A stretch of 60,000 nt of DNA from Liolophura sinensis (lineage: Eukaryota > Mollusca > Polyplacophora > Chitonida > Chitonidae). Made by a program: the position numbers and the translations under genes. The stretch covers positions 9,661,504 to 9,721,503 of the forward strand of contig NC_088298.1 of assembly GCF_032854445.1 (NCBI RefSeq), read 5' to 3'. The notes below the pieces were generated by a model. That model was not told the origin of the DNA and searched no databases. It worked only from the letters and a program-made list of their open reading frames with translations. This document shows positions 11,047 to 23,398 of the stretch, piece after piece (positions within the stretch are counted from its first letter, which is position 1; the number at the start of each line of letters is the position of its first letter).

Positions 11047-11630
11047 AACTAAATAACATCTTTTAAACCTTTCCTCTTAAAGTGACCTAGAGCTGTCCTG
11101 ATGTTCTTAGCATATTTTGCCATCCCATGCTGGTTGAGATGCACTCCATCACCTGACAGTGCACTGACACTGGGGTTCCAGAGTCCGCGATGACACCAAA
11201 ATGCAGTTGTATTGTCGTTAGCGACAAGCTGTTTGAGTACCTCGTTCACCACGACTACTTTGGAATTGTAATTAGGTGACACGTGTTGGGAATAGCGAGG
11301 AAGTAATTGTCCCATAATAACGAACTTAATGTTATAAGTGGTTTGTATATATTTTGCAAAGGAAAAAATATCCCTCCCCAATTTTTCAGCATTACAGCCC
11401 ACCTGAGGCAGGTCGCGTCTACTGATCTGAAGGAAAACCGCTTCTACCTCGTGCGGGAAGTTAACAGGCAAGCTTTGTAACGATTGGGGTCCGGGTCCAA
11501 CAGTACCTCCGGTTACCCCGTGACTCAATTTTAGCTCCATCCAGATCTAAATTAAAAAACTCCAAATTTGAATTCATAAAAGCGTCTTAACGCCATATGA
11601 AAGAATGACCCAGAATGAAAACCCGGGTAA
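11047..11630 (-). pseudogene. SGNH-hydrolase-like gene, decayed
   Basis: The 163-residue frame (11540-11049) ends with SGDGVHLNQHGMAKYAKN, the Asp-x-x-His block V of SGNH/GDSL hydrolases, and carries a degraded block before DLPQVGCNAEKLGRD. Reading upstream in another frame gives VFILGHSF at about 11625-11601, which aligns with block I (GDSF) with Asp changed to His, followed by an in-frame TAA; a frameshift lies between this and the long frame near 11530. So the catalytic-serine block exists but is disconnected. Known: such domains occur both as host proteins and inside some invertebrate mobile elements. Inference: a dead copy, possibly transposon-borne. No neighbouring partner gene is seen. 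Confidence 0.6.
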
Positions 11631-13156
11631 CCCTTGTTAGTGGTAGTAGGCCTATAACGAAGTGAATGAAACACAAGCTCGTGCCTGTATTAATTAATAA
11701 CAATGTATGTATACAAACAGTACGTCGCCAAAAGGGAGGTGACTGGCCTCTCCCCCTGATGCCTTCCGTCCAGCCTCTACCGATAAAGACTGGTATAAAA
11801 CTATTGTCTTATAAGCCAAGATTTTTATAAAACTTTAGTTTAAGAAACCCAATCAGTAGAATGTAGATGCATATGTGTACACACACGGGATGGTATAAGG
11901 CAAGTGATCAGTGGAAACCCTCGTGGTGAACCGGAATGCGTGCGTTACTATAGCTACACGAGGAGTAATAGTGAAGCATGAGCGAAATTACCGCGTTACA
12001 CGCCTCATGGTATGACCCAGATTATGGGAGGAGGTTACTGCATACACAGGGGTTAATGTGCATATATTGCAGGACAAGGGAGAGCACCCCATTTATGATA
12101 AAAAAATTAGTTGTCTCCCTTACATAAAACACATTACAGTAATTTGACATTGTAAATCGGTTTTTTAGCATCATTTTCATAATAATTCTATGCTTATATT
12201 TCTCTGAAAAAAGTGCTTTAGTGGTAGAAAAGGTTGAAGATTAACAGTATACACGCCTTCTTAATTTTAATTTTATGTCTCACGGATTCCATATCGGACA
12301 AAGACTATATCATACAAAGCAAATGTTAAACCCTGTATTCTCCCACCATAAAACTGGCTTGATTACGGCGTAAAACACCAATGAAATAAATTTTAAAAAC
12401 TATTTACATGTTTTGTACTGGTCGAAGACCTTTTGCATATGCATTACTTATTTGCTATCATTTGTTATATATTTCTGTCTTGATTCATATTCATAATTCT
12501 AAAAACCTTGCTGCAGACATCTGCATGTTCTTTGACCGATATGTTCTGTCTGCGGAAGAATATTTTACTTACGACGATTCTTTTTTTCAGTTTTTAAATG
12601 TGAGTGTCAGATAAACCGGTTCTGATCGTATAGAAAGAGGATAGCACATGAAAAAGTCCATGTCACTCAGAACGGGTTCCTCATTCCATTGAGATGTCTG
12701 AAGGGTTATGATCATTTCAGTAAATTAGAGAATGCCTTCGACATTCCCTTTAAAAATACGCCACTCATTTGATGCGACACACAGGATGACATCTGATTTT
12801 GAGTTCGACTTGGTAAGGGTACGAGTTGTCTGGTTGACGACGGCAAATTGGCTTTTTAATTCTGGATTTTCGAGGCATAAGTATTCAACTCTACAAAAGA
12901 AAACAAATGCTTTGTAAAGACAGTTTACAATAACGGAGAGGGGTAAAATGTTAAATTAGAATTTAAACTCAGATCTAATGTGTACACATTTTTCTTCACC
13001 ACTCGCATGAAAATCAATCGGACCCGAATGCCACATTTTCATTCTCTGCCGTTAAATATTTACAGGAATAAAAGTATGGCCTGCCAATTGCACATTCTCT
13101 ATCAACATCAAATGGAAGCAACCCACACCAGCCATAAACCTGCGGACAGTTATGTA
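11631..13156. other. no gene recognised; SINE tail fragment at 12340-12392
   Basis: CTCCCACCATAAAACTGGC ... ACGGCGTAAAACACCAATGA at 12340-12392 is a short family A tail. The frames at 12408, 12732 and 12980 have AT-rich, motif-free translations. The Tc1-like element begins at 13157. Confidence 0.45.
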
Positions 13157-14572
13157 TACTATCCAAAAAAAGAAACGCATAACCCGGTTTTTTGCGGAGG
13201 TGATGCAGTCTTTTCAATTATGCATCACTAAATAAGAATTGCTATTCTGCAAATATTTTTTTACACAGATTAAGGAAGGGTCCATATCTAGACAACAAGG
13301 CCATCAACTTGAGGTAAGACACTCACAATGAGTCTCCCACTTGAGTGGAATGTCAGTATCTGTTGTTACCACCACGGGCACGAATAACAGTTCTGACACG
13401 CCTTGTCATGGACTGGATGAGACGCTGGATAGAGGCCTGGGGAATGCTCTGCCACTCCTCCTGCAAACATGCAACTTGCTCTTGAAGCGTTTGGGGTTGA
13501 GGTTGACGTTGGCGTAGACGTCGATCAAGTTCATCCCACAGATGCTCAATTAGGTTAAGATCCGGGGAACGGGACGGCCAGGGTAGCACATTTACATTGT
13601 TTTCGGCGAGGAAGTCCCTTGTGACACGTGCCGTGTGCGGTCTGGCGTTGTCCTGCTGGAACAACTCCCGCTGAACGTCAATGACAGGTAAGAGGTGTGG
13701 CTGCAGGATGGTGTCTCGGTAGCGTACGGCCGTAAGATTTCCCTGAACGTGGACAAGATTTGTACGACCAGTATACGATATTGCTGCCCACATCATCACA
13801 CTCCCTCCACCAAATCTGTCCACTTGGCGTACGCAGTTAGGGGCATAACGTTCGTGAGCACGTCTGTAAACCCGGTTTCTACCATCACGTCTCTGCAATA
13901 GGAATCTGGACTCATCACTGAACCAAATGCGTCGCCAGTTGCGTAGATTCCATGCAGTCACGTTGTTACACCATCGGAGGCGATTGGCGCGATGGTGAGG
14001 ACGTAGCACGATCCCAACATAGGGCCTCCTGGCTCTCAGTTCATGTTCCCTCAGCCTGTTCCGCACTGTCTGACTTGATATCCTCCTCAGTCCCGGTATG
14101 CTGGCTGTTGTGCTTTCAGCTGCAGCACAACGGTCACGCAAATGAAATCGTGCTCTGGCTGACGTGTAGACGCCTAGAAATGGACGATTGGGACTCTCCA
14201 GCTTGAAGTCTTCCAATGGCAATATTTCTTGTGACAGTGTCAAGACGTGGCATGTTGAATCAGCTTGAAAACACCACTTGAAAGACGCCGAAGTTGCGGT
14301 TTTATAGTCACACACTGCATGCTTTCCATGCGTAAGTTCGGCGTGTAAGACTGCACGTGATGCATTGTGGTGCTGTATTTTTTTACTTCTTCCAAAAACG
14401 GCCTCCAAACTCAACATTTTCAACCAAGAAATGTTTTGAGGAATAAAATGTGTGCTAACTGTGACTATTAACAATATTAAAACACATTTTGCTAATGAAA
14501 TGAAGACAAAATGTATTTATTTCATTTTAAAATAAAACAAAACACCTATGCGTTTCTTTTTTTCTATAGTAT
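13157..14572 (-). mobile_element. Tc1/mariner-like DNA transposon with terminal inverted repeats
   Basis: The left end (13155 on) reads TATACTATCCAAAAAAAGAA followed by ACGCATA. The reverse complement of the right end (14573 downward) reads TATACTATAGAAAAAAAGAA followed by ACGCATA. These are inverted repeats of about 24 bp flanked by TA, the target duplicated by this superfamily. Length is about 1.4 kb. The enclosed - strand transposase is damaged (separate entry), so the copy is non-autonomous. Confidence 0.85.
13353..14253 (-). pseudogene. Tc1-like DD34E transposase with internal deletion and frameshift
   Basis: The C-terminal two thirds are intact: RISSQTVRNRLREHELRARR, FSDESRF (first Asp), GGGSVMMWAAIS, FQQDNARPH (second Asp) and SPDLNLIEHLWDEL (Glu), with 34 residues between second Asp and Glu, i.e. 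DD34E. The true N-terminus is in another frame: an ATG at 14253-14251 starts MPRLDTVTRNIAIGRLQAGE and continues as a helix-turn-helix (SQSSISRRLHVSQSTIS). At about 14142-14150 it jumps to FHLRDRCAAAES in the long frame; relative to intact family members roughly 35 codons (end of the HTH and the GRPR-type linker) are missing. The long frame starting at 14474 therefore has a spurious N-terminus. No active transposase can be made. Confidence 0.85.
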
Positions 14573-16655
14573 ATTATTCTGCGTTATAAACTCCATAATA
14601 TTACGCAATGTAATTTAACTTTACAGCTCGAGTTTCATTTTATATGCTATAGTGCTGTAAATAAATGCAATAAACACTAAAATAATTGAAGACACTCCCA
14701 GCAATATTTAATGCGTCTTGTTGCTGAAAGAGATATATAAAATTGAAATAGTTTTATTAAAGAACATCTACGTGTGCAGAACAGCACTTTGGAGAATTAG
14801 AAATTACAGAAAATAAGCCGACTTCTTACAGCTGTTCACTTCTTAACAGAAAAAATTATAATAAAGAAATTATTTAAACAAAACGTGTCCAAAAATGACT
14901 ATTCAATGTAAATAAAACATGTTTTTTTTCTATTTTTTTATGCAATTGAGGATAAAGAACACGACTCATACGCATTTAATTATTTACATGGCAATCACAA
15001 TTCGTAATCTACGAGATTTTAATCACTGGGCATGGTGACTGAATTTTGGACGAGTTGTCTTGAAAGTTTTTTTTCCATTGTGTCGAAGGTAGCGTTACAA
15101 AACTTTAAATTTACACGCACAATAGTGTAATGCAAGTACTACAAGAGTTCAGTGCTTAAACAAAACAAACTTTAAAACTTTAAAGGCTTAGGGTGATAAC
15201 GATAAACACAAAGGAAAATTTGAAAATTCCATTTTTTAGACGCTTTCAACAACAGAATAGTTGTGGCATATTTACGTAATACACATTAACATTTATTTAC
15301 TATACCCGTCGGATTCATGATAGTTAAATTAATATGTAAGCAAACATATACCATACTGACCTCAGTATCCTTTTCCGGAATCTTGTTCTTGACATAAGGC
15401 GTATTTTGACCGTTCTGCGTAAAGATTAAGCATGTCTTCTTTATAGGTCTGTGGCTGGTGAGTTAATCTCGTAAAGTGTCGAACTGCCGCGTGATCAAGC
15501 GAAGCGAGGGCATGATTCTGAAGCCTGACTGAGCGAGAACAATAGAGCTTCGTATCCCTCGGTCTCTTAATCCCAGTTTACGTGTCACGTTGGGACTGCG
15601 ACAGCTATTGAGTTTGTAGATAGTATAGTTCACTCCCCAGAATATTTTACGACAATGCTTGAAAGCTTCCTCAGGACCGAAGACACATATTACCTCTTTT
15701 ATAGCAGGCCTACTTCAGATTTTGTATATCCTATGTAAAAGCGTAAATCTTATGTACGTTTTTACCCTCATCTCACCCGTAGCGCCCATTTTGTTCGTTT
15801 ACAATGAGAGAGTGCACGTTAGCATTCGATGTGAATTCATCTCATTTTTTCAGGTTACCGGTTTAAAATCACGACATATTTCGTCAAAAAATCACGACGT
15901 GTTCTGTGAAAGCGTTACCCTACGTCTATTCACAATACACGATATTGTATTGTATTGTAAAATGTTGTAGAATGTTCCAGTTGAATAACTAACTATCTCT
16001 TTAATTTATAAGGTATAATTTTTGATGTATGCGAGGAAGGTCTAGCGGACTATTTTTGTGCGATATTTCCCTACGCTTCCAGCGTAGTGCTTGGAGTTGG
16101 GTGTAAAAGGTACATTGTAAAATGAAGTGCTTTTGCCGACTTATTTTAGGAATAATGCTTCTCAGATAATATTTGTAATGTACACTTAACTGTTTTTGGT
16201 AATGCTAATGGAAATAAGTTTTACCACATTGTTGAGATGTGAAACCGGGGATAGCCATATCTCGATCTGTTCGTTTCGTTGAGAACTTATTGTCAATTTT
16301 TCTTAATATGCGTAAGTAATTAGTGACTGTAAACCTTAAGAAAAATGCCTTGACATACGCATGACACCTCCTGTTATGTATGTCTATATTTATGATTTAC
16401 GCATTTCAGTCTGGGAAATTAGTTCCCAAAATCTGGCTGATCGGTAAAGCTATGTTGTGATTGGTTAACTTAGGTCACGTGTTCATATTGATCCTCTTGA
16501 GCCTAAAAAGAGAAGACTTTCTAGTATTTGGCAGATGACACACAGCATGTGAAACGGTAAACATCTTACTACATAATAATACACCATGGAGTGATTACTT
16601 CTATATGCAGAGTACGGCGTAAAACAACAGTCAAATAAATAAATAACTATTTCCA
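14573..16655. other. AT-rich intergenic, no gene; remnant of 40-bp array flank
   Basis: 15880-15950 (TCAAAAAATCACGACGTG ... CTATTCACAATACACGATAT) is homologous to the degenerate flank of array A near 8735-8795. A family A tail scrap (GTACGGCGTAAAACAACAGT) lies at 16613-16650. Otherwise AT-rich and featureless to me. Confidence 0.5.
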
Positions 16656-16659
16656 GTTG

Positions 16660-18392
16660 TGCCATCTCACTCAATACCAGACCTGATACATCGGAACACG
16701 TGATATGTTACAACTGATATACCAGAGGATGTGGAATCTATCTCCCACTACACTCAATACTAGACCTGATACATCAGAACACATGATATGTTACACGTGA
16801 TACACCAGAGGATGTGGAATCTATCTCCCACTACACTCAATACCAGACCTGATACATCAGAACACGTGATATGTTACAACTGATATACCAGAGGATGTGG
16901 AATCTGTCTCCCACTGCACTCAATACCAGACCTGATACATCAGAACACATGATATGTTACAACTGATATACCAGAGGATGTGGAATCTATCTCCCACTAC
17001 ATTCAATACCAGACCTGATACATCAGAACACGTGATATGTTACAACTGATATACCAGAGGATGTGGAATCTGTCTCCCACTGCACTCAATACCAGACCTG
17101 ATACATCAGAACACATAATATGTTACAACTGGTATACCAGAGGATGTGGAATCTGTCTCCCACTACACTCAATACCAGACCTGATACATCAGAACACATG
17201 ATATGTTACACGTGATATACCAGAGAATGTGGAATCTATCTCCCACTACACTCAATACCAGACCTGATACATCAGAACACATGATATGTTACACGTGATG
17301 TACCAGAGGATGTGGAATCTATCTTCCACTACACTCAATACCAGACCTGATACATTAAAACACACGATATGTTACACGTGATGTACCAGAGGATGTGGAA
17401 TCTATCTCCCACTACACTCAATACCAGACCTGATACAGTAAAACACACGATATGTTACACGTGATGTACCGGAGGATGTGGAATCTATCTCCCACTACAC
17501 TTAATACCAGACCTGATACATCAGAACACATGATATGTTACACGTGATATACCAGAGGATGTGGAATCTATCTCCCACTACAACCAATACCAGACCTGAT
17601 ACACCAGAACACGTGATATGTTAAAACTGATATACCAGAGGATGTGGAATCTGTCTCCCACTACACTCAATACCAGACCTGATACATCAGAACACATAAT
17701 ATGTTACAACTGATATATCAGAGGAGTGAGTGAGTTCTTGGGGTTTAACGTCGTACTCAACAATTTTTCAGTCATATGACGACGAGATATATCAGAGGAT
17801 GTGGAATCTGTCTCCCACTACACTCAATACCAGACCTGATACATCATGATATGACATATCATAACATGATATGTTACAACTGATATACCAGAGGATGTGG
17901 AATTTGTCTCCCACTACACTCAATACCAGACCTGATACATCAGAAAACGTGATATGTTACAACTGATATACCAGAGGATGTGGAATCTGTCTCCCACTGC
18001 ACTCAATACCAGACCTGATACATCAGAACACATGATATGTTACACGTGATATACCAGAGGATGTGGAATCTGTCTCCCACTGCACTCAATACCAGACCTG
18101 ATACATCAGAACACATAATATGTTACAACTGATATATCAGAGGATGTGGAATCTATCTCCCACTACACTCAATACCAGACCTGATACATCAGAACACATG
18201 ATATGTTACAACTGATATACCAGAGGATGTGGAATCTGTCTCCCACTGCACTCAATACCAGACCTGATACATCAGAACACATGATATGTTACACGTGATA
18301 TACCAGAGGATGTGGAATCTGTCTCCCACTACACTCAATACCAGACCTGATACATCAGAACACATGATATGTTACACGTGATATACCAGTGA
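16660..18392. repeat. 83-bp satellite array, about 20 units
   Basis: CCAGACCTGATACATCAGAA begins units at 16677, 16760 (as TAGACCTG) and onward every 83 bp. The unit also holds CACATGATATGTTACAACTG, ATACCAGAGGATGTGGAATC and TCTCCCACTACACTCAATA. Sub-variants (ACAACTGATATACC versus ACACGTGATGTACC) cluster, suggesting block-wise expansion. Interrupted once by a SINE fragment at 17726-17785. Confidence 0.95.
17726..17785 (-). mobile_element. SINE family B 3' fragment inside the 83-bp satellite
   Basis: The 60-bp insert starts GTGAGTGAGTTCTTGGGGTT and ends CAGTCATATGACGAC. It is flanked by identical 14-bp copies of satellite sequence (GATATATCAGAGGA at 17712-17725 and 17786-17799), a target-site duplication that marks a 5'-truncated retroposition. 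Confidence 0.9.
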
Positions 18393-18639
18393 GTGTGAAG
18401 TATACCAGAAATCATCCAGGATTATCAGTGTTTATACCAGAACAAAGAAGTATGTGTTAAATCCAATACTGTCTTATGTTTATTGATGTTGTACTGATTA
18501 GATGATAGATGGTGTTCCTATCAGTATTACGTCTTTGGCTTTGTTCTTATGTGATTAGTGTTTCCGGCATGTTGTGAAACTTGTGCTGGTCTTAACGAGA
18601 AGTTAAGAAATCAAGACAACTATATTTCTGTGTGCATTA

Positions 18640-19420
18640 TTTTGGTTTACAATGTATGATGAATTTTGTGACATTAGTATTTTTGTGTAAACTGCAATTT
18701 ATACTTTGTCAGAACAACATTTCAGTCTATACTGTACGACATTTTTTGTGAGAGCAACATTTTAGTGTATACTGTTTGACTTTCTTTTTGAGAACAACAT
18801 TTTAGTATATACTGTTGGATATTTTTTGTGAGAACAACATTTTAGTGTATACTGTTCGACCTACTTTGTGAGAGCAACATTTTAGTGTGTACTGCTGGAT
18901 ATACTTTGTGAGAGCAACATTTTAGTTTATATTGTACGACATTCTTTTGTGAGAGCAACATTTTAGTCTATACTGTTCGACCTACTTTGTGAGAACAACA
19001 TTTTAGCGTGTACTGCTGGATATACTTTGTGAGAGCAACATTTTAGTGTATACTGTTAGATATACTTTTTGGGAACAACATTTTAGTGTATACTGTCCGA
19101 CATAGTTTGTGAGAATGGTGTTTTGATGTGTACTATACAATATATTTTGTGACAATAGTATTTTAGTGTATAAAGTTTGATATACTTTGTGAGAACAGCA
19201 TTTTGGTGTGTAGTGTAACATATACTTCGTACAAAGAGTATTGTGGTGTATATTGTAGGATATGATTTGAGAGGATATATGTCATGATACAGACGGTAAG
19301 AACAGTATTGTTGTTTCTAATCTACCGTAGATTTTATGAGAACAGCATTTTTGTTTATAATCTACGATGTATTCTGTGAAAACGGTTTTCTTTGTTCTAC
19401 GTGGCGTATGCTGCCTAACT
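18640..19420. repeat. 40-bp minisatellite, array B
   Basis: AGAACAACATTTTAGTGTAT and ACTGTTCGACATACTTTGTG alternate; AGAACAACAT at 18791 and 18831 gives the 40-bp period. It decays from about 19260 onward. The frame at 19003-19221 on the - strand is repeat translation. Confidence 0.88.
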
Positions 19421-19534
19421 CGTGCTTACATTCACAGTCTACCGTATATTTTAGGAGAATTAGTTAAGAAGCTGAGACAATTGTATTTCTGGTCATACTA
19501 TTTTGTCTGTTGAGAAAACACCAAAGACATTTGT

Positions 19535-19596
19535 CGTCGTCATATGACTGAAAAATTGTTGAGTACGACGTTAAACCCCAAGCACTCACTCACTCC
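19535..19596 (+). mobile_element. SINE family B, 3' fragment
   Basis: GTCGTCATATGACTGAAAAA, then TTGTTGAGTACGACGTTAAA and CCCCAAGCACTCACTCACTC. 5'-truncated, like the copies at 2028 and 17726. Confidence 0.75.
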
Positions 19597-19914
19597 CCAA
19601 AGACATTTGTTGTAATACTTTTGTTATAATTTACCCAAGAAGAGTACTTTTGTTCATCCTGTCACATGCTTATATATGAGCAGGCTGTTCTGTTCCTTGT
19701 ATAAAATGTTGTATATTTACATTATAGTTAGTAAATGTAACATTATCAGGATTGTATTTGTGAGTAATGGAAAAAACAGTGCCTATAATCTTCTCACATC
19801 CAAACTTTATTTTATTTCTTTCTTTCTTTCATGATCATTATGTGTTATACAGACGAATGTTTCAACTCCTTGTATGGCAGCAAACTTTATATGGTACTCA
19901 AAAATAATCACATA

Positions 19915-20030
19915 TGCTTCTGAAAATCCATGACATGTGGTTCTGAAAATCCATGACATGTGGTTCTGATATATTATGACAATGATATTTGATGCTGAAA
20001 TACATTAATTTGTGATACTGTAAGACTACG
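19915..20030. repeat. short 23-bp repeat, copy B
   Basis: Two adjacent exact units AATCCATGACATGTGGTTCT+GAA with decayed neighbours. The same 23-bp motif forms a longer array at 29395-29745, in the same position relative to a 40-bp array. Confidence 0.65.
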
Positions 20031-20249
20031 GCGTGGTTTTTAAAGACCACAAAGAGTGACGGTTTTTATCTAAGCATTCGAAAAATGGCATAAATTATTC
20101 CGCAGATTGGACGTCTGTCAGTGAGGACCCCAATTCTGTTACTAATAATCGTCCTTATGTTTGAGAGCTTTTGTCCTTCGGCATTGTTTTTCCGAGTACC
20201 AATTCCAATACCAGCATACGGTTTTGATTCCAAGTTTATGAATTATGTT

Positions 20250-20935
20250 TGAGTTTTAATCCTTCCACACGCAGTAAATATTGTTTTCTGTCTTTTTATA
20301 AACTAGTACTGTAACTATCAACATTTGCAAACAATTCGTATAATGCTGGAATAAAGATTGTAATTATAGGGTTTTTATCCACTGTTAACGTTAGGTCTGG
20401 CACAAAGCACAGAACAATTGATTCGCTGAAAGGAGACTTTCTCAGTTTATTACAAATGAGTCAGAAATACACTTTGGAGACATGTATATCTTGTGTATAA
20501 CATAAATTTCACTTGTCTTGGAGAGTAACCTCAGCTAGTGTGATTATGTACAAAATGTAGTATTTTCTCGTTAAGAGTGAACAAGATGAAACGAAAGCCG
20601 AGTGGCTGTTAGTCTGCCCGTCACCCTTGCTCTGATACACCCAATTAGCGGGAAAGTTATGTCGTTAACACATTGCTCATTCTCACATCTAACATAGGAG
20701 GCCGTCACCCTTTACTACCTAGCCCCCATCTTCCGAAGACGTATGAAAACTGTCACTTATAACGCCACCGGCCGACCATTAGAACGTGTAGCCCTAAGAT
20801 CCACCCTACCAGGTGCTTTTTATATCGTCTGAAGAGGAGGCCTTTGTCAAGACGCTCTTTGGTCGCTTCCCTATACAGCTCAACGTGTTATACACTCACG
20901 GAGGTAAGCAAAATATGCTCTTTATGAATTATTAA
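20250..20935 (+). repeat. segmental duplicate 1 containing candidate 5' exon (donor at 20903)
   Basis: About 650 bp, from TATGAATTATGTTTGAGTTT-like sequence to past CGGAG|GTAAGC, is repeated nearly base for base at 23399-24110. The shared block includes GTTGTGATTATGTACAAAAT-like and CTCTGATACACCCAATTAGC strings and ends in a good donor (exon end 20903). It is read here as an upstream untranslated exon with its promoter region for the receptor family; no TATA box was confidently placed. Confidence 0.6.
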
Positions 20936-20964
20936 TTTATGTTTTTTTAATATTTATTTATTTT

Positions 20965-21110
20965 TTAAATAGGAGTGTGACAGTTGTCAAATGGTCACAT
21001 GAAACCGGGGAAATAGGGCATTTTGTCAATTTACCTCAGTTATAGGGTTTTATTCTATTTGTTCGTGTAAATCCTTAAAGAGTAGGAAATCAGACGTAAC
21101 GTAGAACCAT
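20965..21110 (+). repeat. unnamed interspersed repeat (TGGTCACATGAAA ... TTTTGTCAATTTACCT)
   Basis: Shares an ordered set of strings (CAAATGGTCACA, GAAATA or GAAACC, TTGTCAATTTA, GGGTTTTATTCTA, AAAGTAG) with 24660-24805, 43445-43590, 55475-55545 and 58105-58225. No frame or tRNA-like head is evident. Confidence 0.5.
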
Positions 21111-22039
21111 GGCGTTAGGTGAGAATGCAGTGATGTTAGCTGCAGTTCATTTGACGTGACACCTACCTCGCGGTTGACACGAAGGCTGCAACTTTCGGTT
21201 TGAAGTTAAATGAAGATTTATCGGTGACACCTTCAGCAATGTTGGCAGATCTGTGGTGTTCTTCTTGTCTGTCATCGTTGTTATGACATTAACCATGTTT
21301 GCAGAGATCTTCTTTGAGAGAATTCCACCCATCGATAATATGTATGCAATCTGTAGATATCAGGAACTACCAGTATTCCGAACCGATTCAACGGGCAGGA
21401 TACAGGTATTATTAAGGTTTGAAATAGTGATAGGGCCAAGCAAGTGAACTGATCATTACCTGTGATGAGATGTTCACGATGTAGTTGGTCCTTCAGGAGT
21501 TTGCACGGTATACGAGCCGAAGTAGGAAAAGTTTTAATCTATGTGTCGAAACAGACATTCATGCACTGAGTGAAAAGTTTGAATCAACTAACTAAAAAAT
21601 GTGAGTTATACAACTGACTTAATTCAACTCAGAAAACTGAGTCGTGTGACTAGATCAGTCAGGAAACTCATCTGGTTGTATTGCTGACTAACTTGGTTAT
21701 TCTAAAAGCTCACAGGAGTCTTTATTGATCTTGTCATATGACACAGTTTTCTGTGTTAAATTAGCTCAGTTGTATAACTCAGGTTTTTGGATCAGTTGAC
21801 CCAAACCTTCTCTCAGTGTATACCAGCAGCCAACTGAAATGAACATTTCGGGTCAATAATTACAAGGCCTCTTCCGAAAACAACGTTGAACACAAAAGAA
21901 ACAATAGCTAAGAAAATAAACCAAAAAGTAAGAAATTACTCATGCAATGAGAAGCAGCTAAAAGTTTTCAGTGATATTTGGAAAAGAGCAAGGAATATTC
22001 TAAGCGAACGAGTGAAATCAGTATTCAAATCGTTTTCGA
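21111..22039. other. no recognised feature
   Basis: The frames at 21147-21332 (-), 21253-21447 (+) and 21886-22230 (+) are short and motif-free; the last runs into a SINE. Several AACTGAGTT/AACTCAGTT-like strings occur at 21550-21800 but without a clear period. Confidence 0.4.
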
Positions 22040-22052
22040 TGCTAGTATTTAA

Positions 22053-22324
22053 TTTATTTATTTATTTCATTGATTGCTGTTTTACGCCGTACTCAAGAAT
22101 ATTTCACTTATACGACGGCGGCCAGCATTATGGTGGGAGGAAACCGGGCACATGCCGGGAGGAAACCCACGACCATCCGCAGGTAGCTGACAGACCTTCC
22201 CACGTACGGCCGGAGAGGAAGCCAGCATGAGCTGGACTTGAACTCACAGCGACCGCATTGGTGAGAGACTCCTGGGTCACTGCGCTGCGCTAGCGCGCTA
22301 ACCGACTGAGCCGCGAATGCCCCC
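22053..22324 (-). mobile_element. SINE family A, full length, with target-site duplication
   Basis: Read on the - strand: tRNA-like head (GGCTCAGTCGGTTAGCGCGC as A box, GTGAGTTCAAGTCCAGCTC as B box), core (CGGCCGTACGTGGGAAGGTC), and tail with GAATATTTCACT complement ending in AATAAATAAATAAA. The flanks TGCTAGTATTTAA (22040-22052) and TGCTAGCATTTAA (22325-22337) form a 13-bp duplication with one mismatch. Confidence 0.9.
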
Positions 22325-22337
22325 TGCTAGCATTTAA

Positions 22338-23320
22338 GTTGTGGATAATACTATATGTATCTGAGTTGCGTTGTGATTGCAACTGTTCATATGTGTATCA
22401 AATGAGGCGATCTAATTCAACACGATGGATATCCAGTCTCTAAAGCCCCAAGTAAATCAGAATTAGACACCATCATGTAGCAGGGCCCCAGAGATTATGG
22501 AGGCTATGTCCATATTTACTTACGTATAAGAGAATTACACTCATTGTAAAACTTAAGAAACTTGGAGTGAAGGCGTGTCATGAAACATCATCGACACACA
22601 AAAGTTTTTGCAGTAATGAATGGTGACGTTGATTGAAATCGTCACCCAATACACAGGATCTAAGAAATGTTAAATATGTACACGCCACATACAGACTCCT
22701 CAGTTTATTGCTATCCAAGTAAGGATAATTTACAATGTCATTAATGTGAAACTATCCCTCTTCTCGTCGATTCGGCGTAAAAGGGAACCATTTTGGTTTT
22801 TGTACAAAAGAATGTCCAGACTAAATGTACCAGGTTTTAGTTTCCTTTAAATCCAACGAAGGTGAATATAAACATATATACCTTTCACTGCTTTTGCTAT
22901 ATAGGTATTATTTAAAGCTAAGCAGATCACCGACACCTTGTTAAACTTCCTCCTATTATGGTTGGCTTTGTTGATGGCGTTTGAACAGTTGTGTTATGTT
23001 CGAATCGTGTATTTCACAGGATGTTACCTTGCGAATACCCATAATATTGCCAATTAAACCATAAGAAAATACTGACCCAAGCCGTAACATCTAAATTAGT
23101 TCCCGATTAGGGATTTTCTGTTCGACATCGGAACAGTATCCTCTGGATAGGGATAAATCAACGTGTATTATCTGAATACTGAAGTGGTCCCAACCAGAAT
23201 CTCAGCACACTGCTGAATACACTTTCGACGTGAAACCAAATAAATACAATCTGATGATGTACTAAGATTAACCTAAACTGAACACAATACCAGTTTAGGA
23301 TTTGACCGAGTTCGACCTAG
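22338..23320. other. no recognised feature
   Basis: AT-rich sequence between SINE copies; no gene-like frame or array. Confidence 0.4.
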
Positions 23321-23321
23321 G

Positions 23322-23344
23322 AACGGCGTAAAACACCAAATAGG

Positions 23345-23395
<51 letters not shown>

Positions 23396-23398
23396 ATA
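23322..23398 (+). mobile_element. SINE family A tail with expanded AAAT microsatellite
   Basis: ACGGCGTAAAACACCAAATA followed by AATA repeated about 13 times. The 3' tail of a truncated family A copy has grown into a microsatellite and abuts the second segmental duplicate. Confidence 0.75.

Noticed and set aside
14254-14474. N-terminal 70 codons of the long frame containing the Tc1 transposase
   Set aside because: The genuine transposase start (MPRLDTVTRN) is in another frame at 14253; the upstream extension is element non-coding sequence.
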